NCBI RefSeq assembly: GCF_013297935.1
Contig: NZ_JAAFIX010000008.1
Location: 1-64,000, forward strand
Direction of reading: 5' to 3'
Source of the DNA: Rhodoferax sp.
Lineage (GTDB): Bacteria; Pseudomonadota; Gammaproteobacteria; Burkholderiales; Burkholderiaceae_C
DNA length: 64,000 bases
Part shown: in pieces, positions 58,558 through 64,000 of the stretch
How positions within the stretch are numbered: position 1 is the stretch's first letter
Layout of the letters: each line of letters begins with the position of its first letter
The notes under the pieces: model-generated
Told to the model about the DNA's origin: nothing
Databases searched by the model: none
Seen by the model: the letters and a program-made list of their open reading frames with translations, nothing else
Translations under genes and position numbers: made by a program

Positions 58558-60729
58558 ATGAAAACCATCCGATACACCCTGGTGGACGGCATTGCCACCC
58601 TCACCTTTGACGAACCCGACTCCCCCGTCAACACCATGTGCCTGCAGTGGCAGGAGGATATGGACGCCGCAGCCGCGCAGGTGCTGCAGGACAAAGACGC
58701 CATCAAAGGCATCTTGCTGGCGTCCGCCAAGAGCACCTTTTTTGCGGGTGCCGACCTCAAAGCCGCCATGCGACTGACCCCAGCCGACGCGCCGCGCATC
58801 TTTGAAGAGATCGAGCGCGTCAAAAAGAACTTCCGCACCATCGAGACGCTGGGCAAGCCGGTGGTGAGCCTGCTCAACGGCACGGCGCTGGGCGGCGGCT
58901 GGGAAGTGGCGCTGGTGGGCCACTACCGCATTGCCATAGACGACCGCAAAACCCAGTTCGGCCTGCCCGAAGTAACACTGGGCCTGCTGCCCGGCGCCAG
59001 CGGCGTGACCAAAATGACGCGTCACCTGGGCCTGATGGGCGCGCAGCCCTATCTGGTGGAGGGCAAGACCTTCGGCCCCGCCGAGGCCAAAGGCTTGGGG
59101 CTGGTGCACGAGCTGGTAACACCCGGCCCTGACGCCGCCGCCGAGATGCGCGCCAAGGCCCTGGCATGGATTGCCGCCAACCCCAGCGCCCAACACCCGT
59201 GGGAGGCCAAGGGCTACAAAATGCCCGGCGGCCTGCCCAGCAGCCCGGCGGTGGCGGGCATGTTGCCCGTGGTGCCTGCGGTCATCAAGAAAAACACCCG
59301 CGGCCTTTACCCCGCGCCGGAGGCCATCATCGCCTGCATGGTCGAGGGCCTGCAGGTGGACCTCGACACGGCGCTGCGCATCGAGAGCCGCTATCTCGCC
59401 AAGCTCATGGCAGGCCCGCAGGCCAAGGCCATGATCAACACGTTCTTCTTCAACCTGAACGCCATTAAAAGCGGCCAGAGCCGCCCGGCTGGCGTGCCCC
59501 GCTTCAAGCCCACCAAAGTGGGCCTGCTGGGCGCCGGCATGATGGGTGCCGGCATTGCCTACAGCCAGGCCAGCAAAGGCATAGCCACCGTGCTCAAAGA
59601 CGTGAGCCAGGAAAAGGCAGACCTCGGCAAAAGCTACAGCGCCAAGATCACCCAAGGCCGGGTGGACAAAGGCCGCATGAAGCCCGAAGCCCAGCAACAA
59701 ATCCTCGACCTGATTCGCCCTACCGGCAGCGTGGCGGACTTGCAAGGCTGCGACTTGATCATTGAGGCTGTGTTCGAGAACCGCGAACTCAAGGCCCGCG
59801 TGACCCAAGAAGCCGAGCCCATGTTGGCAGCCGGCGGATTTTTTGCCTCCAATACATCCACCTTGCCGATTACCGGCTTGGCCACGGCTAGCCGCGATGC
59901 CAGCAAGTTCATCGGCATCCACTTCTTCAGCCCCGTGGACAAGATGAAACTGGTGGAAATCATCAAGGGCAAAGCTACCGACGATGAGACCGTGGCCCGC
60001 GCGTACGACTATGTGCAGGCCCTGGGCAAATTCCCCATCGTGGTGAACGACTCGCGCGGCTTCTTCACCAGCCGTGTGTTCGGCACCTTTGTCATGGAGG
60101 GCGCCGCCATGCTGGGTGAAGGCATTCCCGCTGCGGCCATTGAGAACGCGGGCATCCAGTGCGGCATGCCGGTGGGCCCGCTGGCCGTACTGGACGAAAC
60201 CGCCCTCACCCTGAGCCTGCATGTGATGGAACAGACCCGCAAAGACTTTGAGGCTGAGGGCAAGACCTACATCGCCACACCCGGTGAACTCGTGGTCGAG
60301 AAAATGGTGAAGCAGCACCAGCGCCCCGGCCGCGCCGGTGGTGCGGGCTTCTACGAGTACCCTTCTGATGAACAAGCCAAAAAAGGAGCCAAGAAATTCC
60401 TCTGGCCCGAGCTCAAGGGCTTGTTCGAGAAGGCAGACGCGCCCTGGAACATCACAGACCTCAAAGACCGCCTACTCTACCGCCAGGCCGTGGAGACAGC
60501 GCGCTGCCTGTCCGAGGGCGTGTTGACCAGCGTGCACGACGCCAACATCGGCTCCATCTTCGGCATAGGCTTTCCGGCTTGGACGGGTGGCGCCATGCAG
60601 TTCATCTACGGCATGGGCATCGACACTTTTGAAGCGCGTGCTGCCGGCTTGGCCACACAATTTGGAAGCGGATTCGCATTGAGCGATGATGTGAAAGCCG
60701 CCATCCGGCGCTTTCAACCGGTGTACTAG
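58558..60729 (+). CDS. FadB/FadJ-like enoyl-CoA hydratase / 3-hydroxyacyl-CoA dehydrogenase
   Basis: 723 residues, the usual trifunctional length. The crotonase domain (1-190) has FFAGADLKAAM and LNGTALGGGWEVAL with the oxyanion hole. The hydroxyacyl-CoA dehydrogenase part starts near residue 320 with VGLLGAGMMGAGIAY (NAD) and has HFFSPVDKMKLVEI with the catalytic His. It performs steps two and three of beta-oxidation. Named fadB or fadJ depending on branch, which I cannot settle. Together with the thiolase and acyl-CoA dehydrogenase it gives a full cycle. Confidence 0.93.
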   Translation: MKTIRYTLVDGIATLTFDEPDSPVNTMCLQWQEDMDAAAAQVLQDKDAIKGILLASAKSTFFAGADLKAAMRLTPADAPRIFEEIERVKKNFRTIETLGKPVVSLLNGTALGGGWEVALVGHYRIAIDDRKTQFGLPEVTLGLLPGASGVTKMTRHLGLMGAQPYLVEGKTFGPAEAKGLGLVHELVTPGPDAAAEMRAKALAWIAANPSAQHPWEAKGYKMPGGLPSSPAVAGMLPVVPAVIKKNTRGLYPAPEAIIACMVEGLQVDLDTALRIESRYLAKLMAGPQAKAMINTFFFNLNAIKSGQSRPAGVPRFKPTKVGLLGAGMMGAGIAYSQASKGIATVLKDVSQEKADLGKSYSAKITQGRVDKGRMKPEAQQQILDLIRPTGSVADLQGCDLIIEAVFENRELKARVTQEAEPMLAAGGFFASNTSTLPITGLATASRDASKFIGIHFFSPVDKMKLVEIIKGKATDDETVARAYDYVQALGKFPIVVNDSRGFFTSRVFGTFVMEGAAMLGEGIPAAAIENAGIQCGMPVGPLAVLDETALTLSLHVMEQTRKDFEAEGKTYIATPGELVVEKMVKQHQRPGRAGGAGFYEYPSDEQAKKGAKKFLWPELKGLFEKADAPWNITDLKDRLLYRQAVETARCLSEGVLTSVHDANIGSIFGIGFPAWTGGAMQFIYGMGIDTFEARAAGLATQFGSGFALSDDVKAAIRRFQPVY

Positions 60730-60752
60730 CACCATCAACGCCCTCACCCGCC

Positions 60753-61661
60753 ATGCTCGCCAGACTACTGCAACGCTTTCTACTCGCTACCGTGCTTGCG
60801 GGCGCTGGTTTGGCCATGCTCTGGCACGGCGCAACCGGCGACCTGGTGATCGCCGCGGTGCTGTTGCCCTGGCTGGCTGTCGTGCTGAGCACCGCCTACA
60901 CCATGCACACCAGCCGCCAGACAAGCGAGCCGGCCGGCGCTTTTTACCGGGCCTGGTGGGGTGAAACCGTGGCCAGCTTCCGCACCTTTGTGCTGCGCCA
61001 GCCGTGGGCTGCCCCGCGCCCCACCTTGTTGGAAGCCACCGGTGGCAACCCCCGGGTGCCGGTGGTTTTGGTACACGGCTACATCTGCAACCACCGTCTT
61101 TGGGACGATGTGGCTCCCCGCCTGCGTGCGCAGGGGCACAGCGTGCTGGCCATCAACCTCGAACCCCTGTTTGTGTCTATCGACCACTATGCCGACGCTA
61201 TCGAGGCCGCAGTGCAACAACTGCTGCAGCACAGCGGTCAGCCCAAGGTGGCGCTGGTCGGGCACAGCATGGGTGGGCTGGCTATTCGTGCCTGGATGCG
61301 CAAGTACGGTAGCGACCGCGTGGCCCGCATACTGACCTTGGGCACCCCGCACGCAGGCACCAAGGCCGCAAAAAAAGCCTCTACGCCGAACGGTCGCCAA
61401 ATGCTCTTCAACAGCCCGTGGCTGCAAGGTCTGTCAGCCGCTGAGTCGCCTGCCCAGCGGGCCCTCATTCACATTGCCCTCACCCCGCAAGACAACATTG
61501 TGTTTCCCCAGCGGGCACAGGTGCTCCCGGGAGTCACGCCGGTGGTTTTTGAAGGCATCGGCCATGTGCAAATGGCCAGCGACCCGGCCGTGATCGACTG
61601 GGTAGCCACCCAGCTGCGCGACCTGCCCGAAGGCGGCCCCACCACCGAGACCTCACCATGA
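60753..61661 (+). CDS. Alpha/beta hydrolase (lipase-like)
   Basis: 302 residues. Two N-terminal membrane helices (RFLLATVLAGAGLAMLWHG, LVIAAVLLPWLAVVLSTAY) precede an alpha/beta fold with VVLVHGYICNHRLWDD (oxyanion HG) and the nucleophile elbow GHSMGG (170-175, S172). A plausible catalytic His is in FEGIGHVQMA. It would hydrolyse esters such as lipids at the inner membrane. The ATGA overlap with the next gene suggests cotranscription. Confidence 0.87.
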   Translation: MLARLLQRFLLATVLAGAGLAMLWHGATGDLVIAAVLLPWLAVVLSTAYTMHTSRQTSEPAGAFYRAWWGETVASFRTFVLRQPWAAPRPTLLEATGGNPRVPVVLVHGYICNHRLWDDVAPRLRAQGHSVLAINLEPLFVSIDHYADAIEAAVQQLLQHSGQPKVALVGHSMGGLAIRAWMRKYGSDRVARILTLGTPHAGTKAAKKASTPNGRQMLFNSPWLQGLSAAESPAQRALIHIALTPQDNIVFPQRAQVLPGVTPVVFEGIGHVQMASDPAVIDWVATQLRDLPEGGPTTETSP

Positions 61662-62482
61662 CCCACCTCACCGTGCGCAAGCTGCTGATTGACCTGAACA
61701 CCCCGTTTGCCGTGCGCTGGAACGGGGGCGACGCTTTCCGCACCGCCTTCTTCAACGCCCTGTCGATGAGCTTTCCCTTGGGCGAGCAGTACTTCATGGA
61801 CTCGGTGCGCGCTGGCCTCAAAACTCGGCCCCCCGAAGAACAGGCCCGCTTCGCTACCGAAGTGCAGGGCTTTGTGGGCCAGGAGGCCACCCACCGCCGC
61901 ATCCACAGCCTGTTTAACCAACAGCTCACCCAGCAAGGTTTTGACAACGCGCTGGAGCGGCGCGCCACCCGGCGCCTGCAGGCCAATGCCCACCGCGATG
62001 TGCGCATCCACGTGGCAGCCACCGCCGCCACCGAGCACCTCACGGCCATCTTTGCAGATTGGATGCTGCGTCACCCCGAGGCCCTGGAGGGCAGCGAGGA
62101 GCGCCTTAAAACCCTGTGGCTCTGGCACAGCGCCGAAGAAAGCGAGCACCGCAGCACGGCCTTTGATGTGTATGAGGCCATAGGCGGCAACTACGAGTGG
62201 CGGCTGCGCCTGTTCCGCTACATCACCATCACTTTTTTCAGCGATGTAGCGCGCCAGACAGTGCGCAACCTCTGGCACGACAAGGCCTTGTTTAGCTGGA
62301 GCACCTGGCGGAGTGCAGCGCACTTTTTGTTTGGCACGGGCGGCATCATCCGCAGCAACCGGGCCCAGTGGCGGGAGTATTTGCGCGAAGACTTTCATCC
62401 GTGCCAGCAAGACGGCACGCGTTCAGAACAGTGGCTGCGCGACAATAGCGTTCAGTTCACTGTGGTGGGGCAACCCGCCTGA
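61658..62482 (+). CDS. PF10118 metal-dependent hydrolase family protein
   Basis: 274 residues. Helical, with metal-ligand candidates ExxxH in QEATHRRIH (E and H), HVAATAATEHLTA and WHSAEESEHRSTAFD, spaced as in ferritin-like di-iron proteins. The family is annotated as metal-dependent hydrolase but has no established reaction. It overlaps the lipase-like gene by four bases, which hints at a role in lipid metabolism. Confidence 0.8.
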   Translation: MTHLTVRKLLIDLNTPFAVRWNGGDAFRTAFFNALSMSFPLGEQYFMDSVRAGLKTRPPEEQARFATEVQGFVGQEATHRRIHSLFNQQLTQQGFDNALERRATRRLQANAHRDVRIHVAATAATEHLTAIFADWMLRHPEALEGSEERLKTLWLWHSAEESEHRSTAFDVYEAIGGNYEWRLRLFRYITITFFSDVARQTVRNLWHDKALFSWSTWRSAAHFLFGTGGIIRSNRAQWREYLREDFHPCQQDGTRSEQWLRDNSVQFTVVGQPA

Positions 62483-62491
62483 CCCTTCTGC

Positions 62492-63106
62492 ATGCCACCC
62501 AGCACACCACCCGCCATTCCCCCTGCCCCGCGCCCTGCGCCCCGCTCTAAAACCGACCTGTTTTTCTCGTTCTCCCTGCTCGCCCTGCAGGGCTTTGGCG
62601 GCGTGCTGGCCGTGGCCCAGCGCGAGCTGGTGGAGCGCAAACAGTGGCTCACCGCCGAAGAGTTTGTCGAAGACTGGGCCGTGGCCCAGATCCTGCCCGG
62701 CCCTAACGTCGTCAACCTCTCGCTCATGCTGGGCGACCGCTACTTCGGCTGGCGCGGTGCGCTGGCCGGTGTGGCCGGCATGCTGAGTTTTCCGCTGGTG
62801 CTGGTGCTCTTGTTGGCGGCAGCATTTGCCGGTGTGGCAGACGACCCGCACGCCCAGGGCGCGCTGCGCGGCATGGGTGCCGTGGCGGCCGGCCTCATCA
62901 TCGCGGCAGGCCTGCGCCTGGTGCCGGCGCTGAAAAGCAATGTGATGGGCCTCGCGCCCTGCGTGGCACTGATGGCCGCCACCTTTGCCGCCGTGGCGCT
63001 GCTGCGCGTGCCATTGCTGTGGGTGCTGCTGAGCATTGGCGGGCTGGGCTGCGCTTGGGCCTATGTGTGCCTGGGTCGCCTGGCGGCTAAGAAGGAAGCA
63101 GCATGA
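62492..63106 (+). CDS. chrA: Chromate transporter, first half protein
   Basis: 204 residues with one CHR domain (FFSFSLLALQGFGGVLAVAQRELVERKQWLTAEEFVEDWAVAQILPGPNVVNLSLMLGDRYFGW). A proline-rich N-terminal tail precedes six or so membrane segments. A short-chain CHR protein that pairs with the next gene to form the equivalent of full-length ChrA, which exports chromate. The overlap with the next gene is four bases. Confidence 0.9.
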   Translation: MPPSTPPAIPPAPRPAPRSKTDLFFSFSLLALQGFGGVLAVAQRELVERKQWLTAEEFVEDWAVAQILPGPNVVNLSLMLGDRYFGWRGALAGVAGMLSFPLVLVLLLAAAFAGVADDPHAQGALRGMGAVAAGLIIAAGLRLVPALKSNVMGLAPCVALMAATFAAVALLRVPLLWVLLSIGGLGCAWAYVCLGRLAAKKEAA

Positions 63107-63699
63107 GCATCGCCCTGACCAGCGCCCAGTGGCTGGAACTGTTTATGCACTTCGCATCGCTCTCGCTGCTGGCCGTGGGCGGCGCCATTACCACCGCACC
63201 GGACATGCAGCGCTTTTTGGTGGTGGAAAGAGGCTGGCTGGACGCCGAGCAGTTCAGCAACAGCATTGCGCTGGCGCAAGCGGCACCCGGCCCCAACATT
63301 TTGTTTGTGCCCCTGCTGGGCTGGACCATAGGCCTCAACGCTGCCGGTGGCTTGGGCGCCGGCTGGCATGCCGTGGCGCTGGCCATGCTGGGCGTGTTTT
63401 TGTCGATGCTGGGCATCATGCTGCCCAGCAGCATCCTCACCTTCACTGCGTCACGCTGGGGCCACCGCAACCGCGAGTTGCGCGCCGTGCGCGCCTTCAA
63501 ACAAGGCATGGCCCCGCTCGTGATTGCCCTGCTGGTGGCCACCGGCTGGATTCTGGCTGCCAACCACAAAGTCGACACCCACCATCTGGCGCTCTGGGCC
63601 GTGACCGCGGTGAGCACCCTGATCGTCTGGAAGACCCGCATCCACCTGCTGTGGCTGCTGGGTGCAGGGGCGGTTGCGGGGTGGATGGGGTGGATTTAA
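63103..63699 (+). CDS. chrA: Chromate transporter, second half protein
   Basis: 198 residues, the second CHR domain (FMHFASLSLLAVGGAITTAPDMQRFLVVERGWLDAEQFSNSIALAQAAPGPNILFVPLLGW). It faces opposite to the first half in the membrane in known pairs. Its start overlaps the stop of the first half. No chrB or other chromate gene is next to it; the physiological cargo may be another oxyanion, such as sulfate or chromate. Confidence 0.9.
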   Translation: MSIALTSAQWLELFMHFASLSLLAVGGAITTAPDMQRFLVVERGWLDAEQFSNSIALAQAAPGPNILFVPLLGWTIGLNAAGGLGAGWHAVALAMLGVFLSMLGIMLPSSILTFTASRWGHRNRELRAVRAFKQGMAPLVIALLVATGWILAANHKVDTHHLALWAVTAVSTLIVWKTRIHLLWLLGAGAVAGWMGWI

Positions 63700-63757
63700 G
63701 CTGCTTTGGGCCGTATGCGGTCACCGACGAATGGCAGGTATCTGGACCCTCAACCAG

Positions 63758-64000
63758 CTACGGCTGTGCACAGCTCGCAGTCCCTTGTAGTGCACATAGT
63801 CGCGCGTAGGCGGGAGGCTCCAACTGCAAGGTCATGTGCCGGATTTCGAAGTGCACATGCAACTCCTCTTCGGCAGCGCACAGCACGGCGGTCAGATCGG
63901 CAGCGGGATCGCTCAGCACCAGGTGGGCCGTGAGTGCGACCTGCGACGTTCCCATCGCCCAGACGTGCAAGTCGTGCACGTCGGCCACACCCGGTAGCCC
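63758..64000 (-). CDS. Cation diffusion facilitator transporter, C-terminal part (partial)
   Basis: The last 80 codons of a gene running off the right edge. It contains GVADVHDLHVWAMGTSQVALTAHLVL and a C-terminal HVHFEIRHMTLQLE, the cytoplasmic metallochaperone-like domain of CzcD/ZitB-type zinc/cobalt/cadmium efflux proteins. The membrane part lies outside the window, so the cation cannot be predicted. No start is visible. Confidence 0.85.
   Translation of the reverse strand, partial: GLPGVADVHDLHVWAMGTSQVALTAHLVLSDPAADLTAVLCAAEEELHVHFEIRHMTLQLEPPAYARLCALQGTASCAQP

Overview
The window reads as chromosome of a high-GC Gram-negative bacterium. Gene content and order fit Betaproteobacteria, order Burkholderiales, most likely Comamonadaceae (Rhodoferax/Polaromonas/Acidovorax-like): a cysI-DUF934-cysH-cysD-cysN sulfate assimilation operon, fdxA beside a thioredoxin-reductase-like ferredoxin reductase, a non-phosphorylative L-fucose cluster, and a six-gene glycogen operon. 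The genus is an inference; there is no rRNA or marker set here. Nearly all DNA is coding, and no intergenic stretch exceeds 300 bases.

Layout. 1-4082: assimilatory sulfate reduction (cysI 3' end, DUF934, cysH, cysD, cysN, all +). 4190-5606: 7Fe ferredoxin and a flavoprotein reductase. 5676-5751: tRNA-Asn with terminator. 5830-8687: a four-gene operon of a J-domain-only protein and three proteins I do not recognise. 8706-17389 (-): nine-gene L-fucose (or 6-deoxy/L-galactose type sugar) uptake and oxidation operon, with a divergent IclR regulator at 17550. 18436-25235: single genes (CheV, MOSC, DnaQ-like exonuclease, flavodoxin, AMACR-like CoA enzyme, acyltransferase 3, YebC, CSD-DUF1294). 25403-27120: hipBA toxin-antitoxin pair. 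27298-38601 (-): glgB-glgX-pgm-glgC-glgA-glgP. 38790-40380 (-): two secreted proteins. 40520-43426: YiaA-like protein and a YgiQ radical SAM enzyme. 43722-47994: polar amino acid ABC transporter with an AstE/AspA-like deacylase inside the operon. 48013-51046: PAS-GGDEF protein and acyltransferase. 51125-52819 (-): four small genes. 52885-55196: TPR and HupE/UreJ-like pair. 55198-60729: TauE permease and fatty acid beta-oxidation genes. 60753-63699: lipase-like, PF10118 and a two-gene chromate transporter. 63758 to the end: 3' part of a cation diffusion facilitator on the minus strand.

The most unusual thing I see is a dispersed imperfect repeat of about 55 bases, present at least eight times, in both orientations. 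Four copies lie between genes, two of them bracketing hipBA. Four are inside reading frames: they form the N-terminus of the DUF934 protein, the N-terminal extension of CysN, an internal insert of the YgiQ protein and the C-terminus plus stop codon of the diguanylate cyclase. The second candidate for something undescribed is the J-domain operon at 5830-8687. Other points of note are strong intercistronic hairpins next to both ABC-transporter binding-protein genes, and a LacI-type operator followed by an intrinsic terminator in the leader of the glycogen operon.
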